From NCBI RefSeq assembly GCF_002498315.1, contig NZ_DAGX01000005.1, forward strand, positions 95,858 to 159,857: a DNA stretch of 64,000 nt, read 5' to 3'. The position numbers and the translations under genes were made by a program. This document shows, piece by piece, positions 15,917 through 24,510 of the stretch (within the stretch, counting starts at the first letter, position 1; each line of letters begins with the position of its first letter). The notes below the pieces were generated by a model. That model was not told where the DNA came from, did no database searches, and saw nothing but the letters and a program-made list of their open reading frames with translations. This stretch comes from Methanofollis sp. UBA420. Its GTDB lineage: Archaea > Halobacteriota > Methanomicrobia > Methanomicrobiales > Methanofollaceae.

Positions 15917-17791
15917 ATGACGGGGGGTATCGCGGCCGACCTGAGGGCCATACGCAGTATCATTTTCTGCCTTGCCGTGGTCCTTGCTCTTCTGACAGTC
16001 CCCCCAGCCATGGGCGCCCCTGCAGATGGCAGCGGCGAGGTCCAGATCCTCACCGGCACGATCGAAAACGACGCGATCGCCATCTACACCCTCCCCAACC
16101 TTCAGGCCGGCGACACCCTCACAGTGATGATGAACGGCACCTCCGGAAACCTCGACCCCTTCATCGCCATCGGCGGGCCTGAAGTGCTGGAGGAAGGATT
16201 CAGGGAGAGATACAACCGGACGGTCGAGACAGCCCTCGCCAGTGCGACAGACCCCCTGGTCGCCATTCCCGAGATCGCCGACGAGCTCTTCTATGCCTGG
16301 GACGACGACAGCGGCACCGGATATGCCGCCGCACTCACCTGGAAGGTGTCGGAGAGCGGCGACTACGTCCTCCTCGCCGCCGGCACCCCCACGGGGGACA
16401 CCTTCGGCGACTACACGCTCACCGTCGGGGTCAACGCTCCCCCCGGTGCACCCTCTACAGAGGGGGCCGAGATCGCCGTTCCCGACAGACTGACCGGCCG
16501 CGTCGGGGTGGCCGAGGTGACGGGCACGCTCTCGGAGAACAGGACCTCGACATTCTCCATCCTCACCGACCTCCTCCCCGGCGACACCATCTATGCCTAC
16601 ATCGAGACACCCGCTGACGACATCGCCCCCATTCTCGTCCTCTCCGACTATGGCGACAAACCCGTCAGGAGTGCCAACCTCCTCGCACCAGGGAAAAACG
16701 CCTCTCTCCAGTACACCGCCGACTCGGAGACCGGCGGCAGCAGACTGACCGTCCTTCGCCATCCTGCGGCCGACCCCGCCTCAAACGGCACCTACCGCCT
16801 CCTCGTCGGGCTCAACGAACCTGCCGTCCTCACTGGAACGGCCGAGCCCGGCGGCAGGACCGTCATAAAACAGCCCATCATCGTGAAGGCCGCCGTCGAA
16901 CTGGACCAGATCACAGACGTCGACCAGAAGAGCGAGAACTACGGCGTCGTTGCGAACATCATGTTCACATGGAATGACCCGGCCCTCGCCTTCAGCCCCG
17001 ACACCTGCAACTGCCCCTTCAAGATCTACCGGAGCATCGAAGACTTCGTCAAGGCTGAAGGGACGCGGTGGCCCGAGTTCACCATCAACAACCAGCAGGG
17101 GAACCGCTGGACCCAGAACAGGCTTATCCAGATCCGCCCCGACGGCACGGCCACCTACTTCGAGCGCTTCTGGGTGACCCTCCAGGCGCCTGACTTCAAT
17201 TTTCGGAACTTCCCCTTCGACACCCAGCACTTCTTCCTCAGAATCGATGCCCTGTATCCCGAGGAGTACTTCCTCTACGCCGACTGGGAGGGGCGGACCG
17301 TCGTCGGCACGCAACTCGGCGAGGAGGAGTGGTACATCACACGGTACTGGACCAATGTCACCTCCACCAGGATCGAGAACACCTTCTCCCGTTTTTCCTT
17401 CGACTTCGAGGCAAAACGTCACCTCACCTACTATCTCCTCAGGATCTTCGCCCCGATCTTCATCCTGATCCTCCTTGCCTGGGTTACCTTCCTTCTCAAG
17501 GACTACGGGAAGAGGGCCGACGTGGCGAGCGCTAACCTCCTTCTCTTCATCGCCTTCAACTTCACGATCGCAGGCGACCTGCCGCGCCTCGGCTATCGCA
17601 CCTTCCTGGACTCCGTCCTGATCACCACCTTCATCGTCAGCGGCATTGTCGTGATCTACAACCTGTACCTGAAATGGCTTGCCACTATCGAGCAGAAAGA
17701 GGTCGCTGAGAGAATCGACCGGGTGATGGTATGGTTTTACCCGTTCGCCTACCTCATCGGCCTCGGCGTCACGATCCTGATCTTCCCGTGA
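15917..17791 (+). CDS. Pentameric ligand-gated ion channel with two N-terminal PPC-like domains
   Basis: A 624-residue Cys-loop-receptor homologue. Residues 13-33 look like a signal peptide. Residues about 41-175 and 200-300 are two beta-rich domains resembling bacterial pre-peptidase C-terminal (PPC) domains (GDTLTVMMNGTSGNLDPFI, then SGDYVLLAAG and GDYTLTV; repeated as GDTIYAYIETPADDIAPIL and NGTYRLLVGLN). Residues about 320-500 are the ligand-binding domain, with the family signature FRNFPFDTQHFFLRID at 429-444. Four membrane helices follow: M1 502-527, M2 534-555, M3 561-588 and M4 601-623. The M2-M3 loop DLPRLGYRTFLD closely resembles that of bacterial ELIC. The extra N-terminal domains recall DeCLIC. 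The ligand is unknown. Asp535 near the inner mouth of M2 may favour cations. Confidence 0.9.
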   Translation: MTGGIAADLRAIRSIIFCLAVVLALLTVPPAMGAPADGSGEVQILTGTIENDAIAIYTLPNLQAGDTLTVMMNGTSGNLDPFIAIGGPEVLEEGFRERYNRTVETALASATDPLVAIPEIADELFYAWDDDSGTGYAAALTWKVSESGDYVLLAAGTPTGDTFGDYTLTVGVNAPPGAPSTEGAEIAVPDRLTGRVGVAEVTGTLSENRTSTFSILTDLLPGDTIYAYIETPADDIAPILVLSDYGDKPVRSANLLAPGKNASLQYTADSETGGSRLTVLRHPAADPASNGTYRLLVGLNEPAVLTGTAEPGGRTVIKQPIIVKAAVELDQITDVDQKSENYGVVANIMFTWNDPALAFSPDTCNCPFKIYRSIEDFVKAEGTRWPEFTINNQQGNRWTQNRLIQIRPDGTATYFERFWVTLQAPDFNFRNFPFDTQHFFLRIDALYPEEYFLYADWEGRTVVGTQLGEEEWYITRYWTNVTSTRIENTFSRFSFDFEAKRHLTYYLLRIFAPIFILILLAWVTFLLKDYGKRADVASANLLLFIAFNFTIAGDLPRLGYRTFLDSVLITTFIVSGIVVIYNLYLKWLATIEQKEVAERIDRVMVWFYPFAYLIGLGVTILIFP

Positions 17792-17796
17792 GGACT

Positions 17797-17816
17797 AAAA
17801 AAAGGAAAAAAATCTC
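17797..17816. terminator. Bidirectional A/T-tract terminator
   Basis: Between the convergent channel and PRC-barrel genes lies AAAAAAAGGAAAAAAA. Read from the minus strand this gives two adjacent T runs, which should end the PRC-barrel transcript. For the plus-strand gene it is less typical. Confidence 0.4.
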
Positions 17817-17856
17817 TGTGGGGCAGGGGCGCTCATGCCCCCCCCCTCAGGACGGT

Positions 17857-18246
17857 TTACATAACTTTGGTCTCCCAGGCCGGTTCAACCCCGTAGAAGT
17901 GATACACCCGTTCGAACCACGCAAGGTCGTCGGACTTCGGCCAGTGACCCTTGTCGAAACTGGGAGCGGTCTCAAACGTCTCTTTCCGGATCTTCAGGGT
18001 ATATTCGTCCTCTTTCGGCTCTCGGGAGAGCGCCTGCCAGGGCACGGGGTAGAGTTTCTCCCCGAGGCCCATGATCCCGCCCGAAGAGAGGACACCGAAG
18101 GTGACCAGCCCCGAGGCCGTATCGATCATCAGGGAATGGATCACGCCGAGATGATCTCCTGTCGCATTTTTTACCGAACTCCCGAGGATCCTGTCGAGCG
18201 ACTCCATCCTCGGATAGACAACCGTTACCGGGCTTGCAAAAGCCAT
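17857..18246 (-). CDS. PRC-barrel domain protein
   Basis: This soluble protein of 129 residues has a PRC-barrel in its first 80: RILGSSVKNATGDHLGVIHSLMIDTASGLVTFGVLSSG, then LGEKLYPVPWQAL. This is the usual strand-turn pattern with the P-PW-L ending. The remainder is acidic-aromatic (WPKSDDLAWFERVYHFYG). PRC-barrel proteins in archaea take part in RNA processing, cell division (CdpB) or remain uncharacterised; this one is short, stand-alone and not next to division genes. It faces the MFS exporter gene, with a shared promoter region of about 150 bases. Confidence 0.85.
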   Translation of the reverse strand: MAFASPVTVVYPRMESLDRILGSSVKNATGDHLGVIHSLMIDTASGLVTFGVLSSGGIMGLGEKLYPVPWQALSREPKEDEYTLKIRKETFETAPSFDKGHWPKSDDLAWFERVYHFYGVEPAWETKVM

Positions 18247-18397
18247 ACTCTCTTCCCCCCCTCTGCGGCCGACCTTGGCCGTCCGTAGGATGATGCCCCT
18301 GTTGTCATGGGGAGATAAGAAGATTGTGTCAGGTCGGGTGGCACCTGCATAGTATTATCTACCGGGGCGCCAGGATCGGTCGAGGGGGTGTATTTTG

Positions 18398-19951
18398 ATG
18401 TCAGGGAATGGCAACGCGAAATGGGGCGTCCTCACCATCATCTGTATGGCCATCTTCATCATGGTCATCGACACGACTATCATGAACGTCTCCATCTCGG
18501 CCCTCGTGATCGACCTGGACACCGCCGTCCCGGCCATCCAGGCGGTCATCTCCATATATGCCCTGATCATGGCCTCCTTCATGCTCATCGGCGGAAAACT
18601 CCAGGATGTCATGGGGAGGAAGAAGGTGTTTCTGGTGGGCCTTGCCCTGTACGGCGTCGGCACCTTCACCGCCTCGATCAGCCAGGACATCCTCACCCTG
18701 CTTGTCGGGTGGTCGATCCTCGAAGGCCTCGGCGCCGCCCTCATGCTCCCGGCGACGACGACCTTCATCACGGCTACCTATGAAGGGGCCGAGAGGGCCT
18801 TCGCCTTCGGCATGTGGGGTGGTGTCGGGGCGGCCGGTATGGCCTTCGGGCCGATCATCGGTGGCTACCTCACCGCGTTCTACAGCTGGCGCTGGGCCTT
18901 CCGCCTGGAACTCGTGGTCGTCATCGTCGTCCTCCTCTTCTCGTACCTCCTCACCGAGGCGAAGCCGACCGCCGCATGGCGTGACCTCGACATCGCAGGG
19001 ACGCTCCTCTCCTTCGGGGGGCTCGGGTCGATTGTCCTCGGCATCCTGATCGTCCGAGTCCCCGAACTCTGGGGCGCTATCCCCTTCATCATCGGTGCCG
19101 GTGTCCTCCTCCTCCTCGTCTTTTATTTCAGGCAGAGACACCGGCAGGAGCGGGGGGAGATGCCCCTCACCGATGTCGGCCTCTTCAAGAACCGGATCTT
19201 TACGGCGGGGAATGTCGTGAGTACCGTCCTGAGCATCACCATTGCAGGCTTTCTCTTCATCATCCCGATCTTCCTCCAGAGCGTCACCGGCATCGACGCC
19301 TTCAGCACCGGGCTGACCCTCCTGCCCATGTCAGTCGCCGTTTTCGTCTTCTCCGTGATGGCGGCGCGGCTCTCCACTCTGGCGACCCCGAGGACGCTCA
19401 TCTTTCTCGGTTTTGTCGTTTCCATTCTCGGGTCGGTGATGCTCCGCGGCATCTTCTCCGCAGCGATGGCGCCCGGCGAAATTGTCCTGGGTTCGATGAT
19501 CTTCGGGATCGGTCTTGGCATCGTCTTCTCGCAGGTGACCAACCTCACCCTCTCTTCGGCGTCGAAAGAGCAGGAGAGCGACGCCTCCGGCATCCTGAAC
19601 ACGTCCAAGCAGATGGGAACGTCTCTCGGGACGGCTATTATCGGCGTCGTCCTTCTCTTTTCCATCATCTCAGGCCTGGTGACAGGTATTGCCGGGTCGA
19701 CGTTCGGGCAAGGAGCGTCAGAGGAGCAGATCGCAGATGAACTGATGAAGTGGGCCGAGAAGATGAAGAGAGGGGAGACGCCGCCCGACATCCCGGAGGA
19801 CCGCGTCTCCGAGGCGGACGCGATCGTCGATGCGGCGGTCAGCGGAGCGATGCGCTCCTCCTTCGACGCCATATCTGTCATCCTCGTCCTCGGTCTTATC
19901 GCGGGCCTCTTCATCACTCCCTCTGCCGGAAGGAAGGAGAAAGAAACATGA
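18398..19951 (+). CDS. MFS transporter, DHA2 (EmrB/QacA-like) family
   Basis: About 517 residues with fourteen predicted membrane helices, the count expected for DHA2 drug:proton antiporters. Signatures are FIMVIDTTIMNVSISAL in helix 1 (the D-x-T-I-N-V-A motif), LIGGKLQDVMGRKKVF for loop 2-3 (the G-x-L-x-D-x-x-G-R-K-R motif), and an antiporter-type motif near helix 5 with WGGVGAAGMAFGPIIGG. An insert of about 70 residues before the last helix contains an acidic stretch (GETPPDIPEDRVSEADA). ATG 18398 has GAGGGGGTG upstream. Substrate is not predictable. Confidence 0.9.
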   Translation: MSGNGNAKWGVLTIICMAIFIMVIDTTIMNVSISALVIDLDTAVPAIQAVISIYALIMASFMLIGGKLQDVMGRKKVFLVGLALYGVGTFTASISQDILTLLVGWSILEGLGAALMLPATTTFITATYEGAERAFAFGMWGGVGAAGMAFGPIIGGYLTAFYSWRWAFRLELVVVIVVLLFSYLLTEAKPTAAWRDLDIAGTLLSFGGLGSIVLGILIVRVPELWGAIPFIIGAGVLLLLVFYFRQRHRQERGEMPLTDVGLFKNRIFTAGNVVSTVLSITIAGFLFIIPIFLQSVTGIDAFSTGLTLLPMSVAVFVFSVMAARLSTLATPRTLIFLGFVVSILGSVMLRGIFSAAMAPGEIVLGSMIFGIGLGIVFSQVTNLTLSSASKEQESDASGILNTSKQMGTSLGTAIIGVVLLFSIISGLVTGIAGSTFGQGASEEQIADELMKWAEKMKRGETPPDIPEDRVSEADAIVDAAVSGAMRSSFDAISVILVLGLIAGLFITPSAGRKEKET

Positions 19952-20029
19952 CCCCCCAGAACCGACAATGAGGGATATACCGGGCACCTGCATCCTCCTC
20001 CTAACTCATCCCGTTCGAGAGCAGGCACC

Positions 20030-21313
20030 ATGACGTCGTCCCTCTTTGAAACCGTTCTTATCCCCTCCGACCTTTCGCCCCTGAGCGACGCCATCGTCCG
20101 CACTATTGCAGGACTTCCCGGCATCGGCCGTGTTCACCTCATCCATTTCTCCGCGGCCGCCGACCGGGAGAGGGCGCAATCTGTACTGGACAGCCAGAAA
20201 GAAACGTTCGCCGCGCTGAACCCCGCGGCCGTCGTGACGGCGCGGGCTGAAGACCTGACCGGTGATAGCATCCCTGCCGCGATCCTTGCGGCATCGTCAC
20301 GGGAGCGTGCAAGCCTGATCGTTATCGGGGCACGCAGGGGATTTTTAGGCCGATCGCTCCTCGGCCGCGGTGCGACGGTCGTCCTGACCCGGAGCAGGAC
20401 GCACGTCCTCATCATGAGGTCGCCCGAAACCGTCTGGTCAGGATGGATCGCTGCCCCTGCCGGACTGCAGGACATTTTTTCAAAGGTCCTGTTTCCGACC
20501 GACTTTTCCCGGCCTGCCAACGAAACCCTGCACCTCCTGGCAGGGATGCCGGGCATCGGCGAGGTCGTCCTCCTCCATGTCATCAGGAAGGTCGAGGGGG
20601 ATCAGGCGGCACGGGAGAGGACTGTCAGCGAGGTCGAGACAGGGCTTGACCGGGCCCTTTCCCCCCTCGAACGCGCCGGTGTCCCTGTGCGGACACTCAT
20701 CCGTTTCGGCAGGCCATGCCGGGAGATCTGCGATGCCGCGACAGACGAGCAGGTCGGCATGATCATGATGTCGCGGTATGGAAAGATGGACTATCTCAGG
20801 CAGGTGCCGCTCGGCGCCACCACGTCTGAGGTGACACTTCATACGAGAGTCCCGGTCCTCGTCGCCTGCACGGAGATCCACCTGACTGTCTCGGTCAGGG
20901 AACTCGGCGTCGACGAGTTCTACCTCGCAGAAAAGATCTGGCTCGACTACCATGCGACAAAGTCAGACCCGGCGACGGACCGGATCTTCTGTGTCTTCGT
21001 CGAGGACACGCCGGTGAGCGTCGCACGGTGCAAACGCCACCCTGACGGGTGCGAGGTCGATGGTGTCTTCACCTGGGAAGAATTCCGGGGGAAGGGATAT
21101 GCCCGGAAGGCCATGGAAGGTCTGGTCACGGCCTGCGGGTCGGAGGTGCTGTATATGTATGCGGTTGTGCCTCTCGTGAACTTTTACGCCTCCCTCGGCT
21201 TTGTGCCCATCAAAGAAAAAGAACTGCCGGCGTCGATCCGGCAGAGATACGCGTGGGCGCTGGGGAACCTGAAGGGCACGAATGTCTGCCCGATGAAGAG
21301 GATGAGCGGGTAA
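20030..21313 (+). CDS. Fusion of two universal stress protein domains and a GNAT acetyltransferase
   Basis: 427 residues in three parts. Residues 1-130 form a UspA domain (FETVLIPSDLSPLSDAIVRT at the start, LIVIGARRGFLGRSLLGRG as the ATP-loop region). Residues about 147-280 form a second one (SKVLFPTDFSRPANETLHLL, MMSRYGKMDYLRQVPLGATT). The remaining 145 residues are a GNAT domain with the acetyl-CoA loop EEFRGKGYARKAMEGL at about 350-365 and VPLVNFYASLGFVPI (the conserved N-F-Y-x-x-L-G-F). USP domains bind ATP or cAMP, and bacterial nucleotide-controlled protein acetyltransferases pair a sensor with GNAT. This looks like an archaeal version of that design. The acetyl acceptor is unknown. Confidence 0.88.
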   Translation: MTSSLFETVLIPSDLSPLSDAIVRTIAGLPGIGRVHLIHFSAAADRERAQSVLDSQKETFAALNPAAVVTARAEDLTGDSIPAAILAASSRERASLIVIGARRGFLGRSLLGRGATVVLTRSRTHVLIMRSPETVWSGWIAAPAGLQDIFSKVLFPTDFSRPANETLHLLAGMPGIGEVVLLHVIRKVEGDQAARERTVSEVETGLDRALSPLERAGVPVRTLIRFGRPCREICDAATDEQVGMIMMSRYGKMDYLRQVPLGATTSEVTLHTRVPVLVACTEIHLTVSVRELGVDEFYLAEKIWLDYHATKSDPATDRIFCVFVEDTPVSVARCKRHPDGCEVDGVFTWEEFRGKGYARKAMEGLVTACGSEVLYMYAVVPLVNFYASLGFVPIKEKELPASIRQRYAWALGNLKGTNVCPMKRMSG

Positions 21314-21439
21314 AGGTTCTGCCCTATTTCGCCTGTTCATGTGCCTGGTACAGGGTGCCCTGAGGCTCTTTCCCTCCTGTCCCGTGGCGGGGACAAATAT
21401 ATCGTGCCTGACCGATACATGCTGGCCGGAGTTGTGGGC

Positions 21440-23410
21440 ATGGAGGCGAAAGAGGAGCAGGACACGGCGTCCCGCATTCTCAGGACGCTGAGACTCAGGC
21501 CGCGGGGGATGACGATCACCGAGGTCGCAAAAAAGACCCGGATCAACCGGAACTCGGTCTCGAAATACCTTGAGGTGCTGCGGGTTGCGGGGCAGGTCGA
21601 TGCGGCGGTCATCGGCAATGCGAAGGTCTACGCGATCGCCCAGCGCGTCCCCCTCTCTTCCTTCCTCTGTTTCACCAGGAACATGATCCTGGTCCTCGAC
21701 AGTGCCTTCCGGATCGTCCAGATCAACGACCGCTTTCTCGACCTTGCCGGCGTGGAGAAGAGGGCAGTTATCGGGCTGCATATCGAGGACGCTCCCCTCC
21801 CGATCATCTCTGACAAAGGGGTGCTGAGGACCATCCGGGATGTCAGGCGTGAGCAGGTCCACACTGATGTTTCCTGCAGGCTGGATGACGGGGAGTTCTT
21901 CTTCAGTATGCAGGTGATCCCGACCGTCTTCGACGACGGTGAGCGGGGGTGCACCGTCGTCCTCGAGGACATCACCGCGAGAAAACAGTATGAACAGGCG
22001 TTGCAGCTCAGCGAGGCGAAGTTCCGGGCCATCGTACAGGACCAGGCAGAACCTCTCTGCCGCTTCCTCCCCGGCGGGAGGATCATCTTCGTGAACCGTG
22101 CCTTCTGCGAGACCTTCGACGTCAGTGAAGAGGACCTCGCCGGCACGACCCTGTGGCAGTTCATCCCCCCATCCTTCCATAAAGGGATCGAGACAAAACT
22201 CCGCGACCTTGGCCCCGATAACGCGGTCTGCACCCTTGAGATCCCGGTCGCCATGCAGTCCTCCGCGGAGACCCGCTGGTTTTCCTGGACAGTCCGTGCA
22301 ATCGTCAACGGCGAAGCGACGCTCAGGGAATACCAGGGTACGGGGACTGACATCACGGCGGCCCGGCACCTGGAGGAGAAGAAACGCCAGTACCTCCAGA
22401 AGATGGAGTTCCTGGCACGGACGGCGATGGAGTTCGTCAACCTCCCGCCCGGTGCCGACATCTACGCACTCATCGCCCGGAGGATCTCCGAACTCGTGCC
22501 TGGGGCGGGCGTCTCCGTACTCTCCTACGACGAGGACGAAGGGCGGTTCTCTCTGCGGGCACTGATGGACGAACGCTTCAGGGCCGAGATGAAAGAGGTC
22601 GTGGGGGAGGATGTGATTGGCATGTCCTTCCCCTTCGTCGAAGTATTTTCGTCCCCGTATTTTGAGGACATTAAGGTCCTGGTGGATAAAGGGACGGCAG
22701 AATATGTCCTCTCCCGCGAACCCGGCGATGGGGGCATGCCGATGTCGGTCATCACTCTCGGGCGGATCCCCGAGGATGTCTGCAGGGAGATCGTCGGCCG
22801 CGGCGACCTCGGTAAGGCGTGCATGTTTGCGCTCCTCTGGGATGGGCAACTCTTCGGGAATATCGCGATATTCCTGCGCCGGGATCGCGAACTCCGGGAC
22901 AGGGAAGTGGTCTATTCGTTCGTCAAACAGGCGTCCATCGCTCTCAGCAGGCAGTTCACCGGGGAGCGTCTCCAGAGGAGCGAGAGGCGGTTGCGGGACA
23001 TCATCGACCTTCTGCCCTATCCGGTCTCCATCATCGACAGGGAGGGGTATATCCTCTTCCTGAACAGGAAGTTCACCGCAGTCTTCGGGTACACCCTCGA
23101 TGATATCCCTGACTGCGACACCTGGTTCAGGACCGCCTTCCCTGACCCTGCGGAGCGGCAAAAGGCTGTCAGGGCCTGGACATCAGACCTCGACACTGCC
23201 GGCACCGGCGAAGTCAGACCGCGGTTCTTCAGGGTGCGGTGCCGGGACTGCAGGACAAAGGCCGTCCTCTTCAGGCCGGTGATGCTCAGCGACAGCACCC
23301 GCTATGTCGCCTGCGAGGACGTCTCCGAGGCCGAACGCATCCATGGCGTCCTCCTCGCCGAGATTGCCAGCCTCAGAAGGAGGCAGGGGCCGAAAAAATT
23401 CTCCGGATAA
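21440..23410 (+). CDS. HTH-PAS-PAS-GAF-PAS sensor/transcription regulator
   Basis: About 656 residues, soluble, with no membrane segment. Residues 5-65 are a winged helix-turn-helix (ILRTLRLRPRGMTITEVAKK, then INRNSVSKYLEVLRVAGQVD). PAS domains follow at about 70-185 and 190-310 (each ends with the D-I-T-A-R/T-x-R linker: LEDITARKQYEQAL, GTDITAARHLEEKK). A GAF-like region lies at about 325-500 and a third PAS at 510-630 (DLLPYPVSIIDREGYILFLN). No histidine kinase or response-regulator domain is present, so sensing and DNA binding are in one chain. ATG 21440 fits a TATA element at about 21393-21400 and a CCGGAG ribosome site. Such regulators are common in Methanomicrobiales; the signal is unknown. 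Confidence 0.87.
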   Translation: MEAKEEQDTASRILRTLRLRPRGMTITEVAKKTRINRNSVSKYLEVLRVAGQVDAAVIGNAKVYAIAQRVPLSSFLCFTRNMILVLDSAFRIVQINDRFLDLAGVEKRAVIGLHIEDAPLPIISDKGVLRTIRDVRREQVHTDVSCRLDDGEFFFSMQVIPTVFDDGERGCTVVLEDITARKQYEQALQLSEAKFRAIVQDQAEPLCRFLPGGRIIFVNRAFCETFDVSEEDLAGTTLWQFIPPSFHKGIETKLRDLGPDNAVCTLEIPVAMQSSAETRWFSWTVRAIVNGEATLREYQGTGTDITAARHLEEKKRQYLQKMEFLARTAMEFVNLPPGADIYALIARRISELVPGAGVSVLSYDEDEGRFSLRALMDERFRAEMKEVVGEDVIGMSFPFVEVFSSPYFEDIKVLVDKGTAEYVLSREPGDGGMPMSVITLGRIPEDVCREIVGRGDLGKACMFALLWDGQLFGNIAIFLRRDRELRDREVVYSFVKQASIALSRQFTGERLQRSERRLRDIIDLLPYPVSIIDREGYILFLNRKFTAVFGYTLDDIPDCDTWFRTAFPDPAERQKAVRAWTSDLDTAGTGEVRPRFFRVRCRDCRTKAVLFRPVMLSDSTRYVACEDVSEAERIHGVLLAEIASLRRRQGPKKFSG

Positions 23411-23492
23411 ATCTATGCCATGCACAACGGGTTCGTAAATCTCTATGTGTTCCGGGGGCGAAGGGTCTGCCGTGGCATAGGGGGGTGCCGCA

Positions 23493-23981
23493 ATGGAACA
23501 CAACACAGAAGGAAAGACCGGAATGGATCTGGCCGGACTGCTGGATGTCGTGCAGAACGGTGATATCGCCAGCAGTCTCCGGGCGATGAACGACCTCCGG
23601 GCGGTTGGCGATGAGGCCGTCGGCCCGCTGGTTGCGTCCCTCAGGGAGGGAACGGGCGCCGGACGCTGGAGGGCGGCGATGGCGCTTGCCCGCCTGGGAC
23701 AAAACGCCGTGGACCCGCTGATCACAGTCGCCACCGGCGGCGGCGGCGACGGGGTCACGAACCCTGCCATCTGGGCCCTTGCCGATATTGGAGATCAGAA
23801 AGCCGTGCCGCACCTGATCGACCTCCTTCGCCGGGAGCAGTCGGTCTGCTGCCGCGTCCTGACAGCGGCGGCGCTGCTTAAACTTGGCGACCCTGCGGGG
23901 ATCGCCGAGGTGAACCGCCAGTACGCGGAGCACGGCGAGGACTACCAGGGAATGGTGATGGAGGCCTTCGAGGGGACCTGA
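23493..23981 (+). CDS. HEAT-repeat (PBS lyase-type) protein
   Basis: This 162-residue all-helical protein is built of about four HEAT-like repeats of 30 residues. Examples are LRAVGDEAVGPLVASLREGT, ARLGQNAVDPLITVATGGGG, ADIGDQKAVPHLIDLLRREQ and LKLGDPAGIAEVNRQYAEHG. Each has the G-D-x-x-A-V-x-P-L-I core typical of PBS-lyase HEAT repeats. Such proteins act as scaffolds or in phycocyanobilin-type enzymes elsewhere; in methanogens they are stand-alone and uncharacterised. It follows the PAS regulator by about 80 bases on the same strand. Confidence 0.85.
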   Translation: MEHNTEGKTGMDLAGLLDVVQNGDIASSLRAMNDLRAVGDEAVGPLVASLREGTGAGRWRAAMALARLGQNAVDPLITVATGGGGDGVTNPAIWALADIGDQKAVPHLIDLLRREQSVCCRVLTAAALLKLGDPAGIAEVNRQYAEHGEDYQGMVMEAFEGT

Positions 23982-24510
23982 ACCCCTCCTGCCTCTGTTA
24001 GACGTGCTGTTTTCCCGATTTTGTAGAAACTTTCGCATAAGAGCGATCACGTCCCGAAGAGAAACCTGGAGAGTTTTTTTGTTCGGGGCAGAGATCCTGA
24101 GAAGGGGGATTGGAGGTACGGGACCGAAGTGGATGGAGAGGGAGTACGAAGAACCTGTGGACCGCGACGACACTCACCCTTCTGTTCAGAGGGGTGACCG
24201 AGGGATCGAAGTATGGAGGCTCTCTCTACAAATCCCTTTTCACGGCCATACAGACCCGGTCATTTCAGGTACCTCCCCACCGGCGTGTGCGGAGCAATAT
24301 CCCCGAGAGATATCAAACCAGGAGATATATTATCTCGGGATATATCACAAAAAAAAAGAAATTCGGGGTGATATTGTCTATGAATCGGGCCACAAACCCC
24401 ACGTGCGTGAAGGCGCTTCACGCAACAGTGTATGCGGAAGAGTGTATGGCGCAGATCACGATTGATGTATTTTGCAGAGGGACGTGCAAAAAAAAGGCAG
24501 GGTAAGGATC
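23982..24510. other. Intergenic region between convergent genes, no supported gene
   Basis: About 530 bases. The open frames here have no convincing protein character. Two features stand out. An imperfect inverted repeat lies at 24302-24339 (CCCGAGA pairing with TCTCGGG around a GATAT-rich middle). A poly-A run at 24488-24495 serves as the T-tract terminator of the mcr operon on the minus strand. Confidence 0.5.
24488..24495 (-). terminator. Poly-T terminator of the mcr operon
   Basis: Eight consecutive A on the plus strand form a T8 tract in the mcr transcript, 16 bases beyond the mcrA stop codon. A single strong T-tract is the normal archaeal termination signal. Confidence 0.65.

Noticed and set aside
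24004..24465. 153-codon ORF downstream of the HEAT-repeat gene
   Set aside because: No ribosome site, no family pattern and mixed composition; it lies across a palindrome and the mcr terminator.
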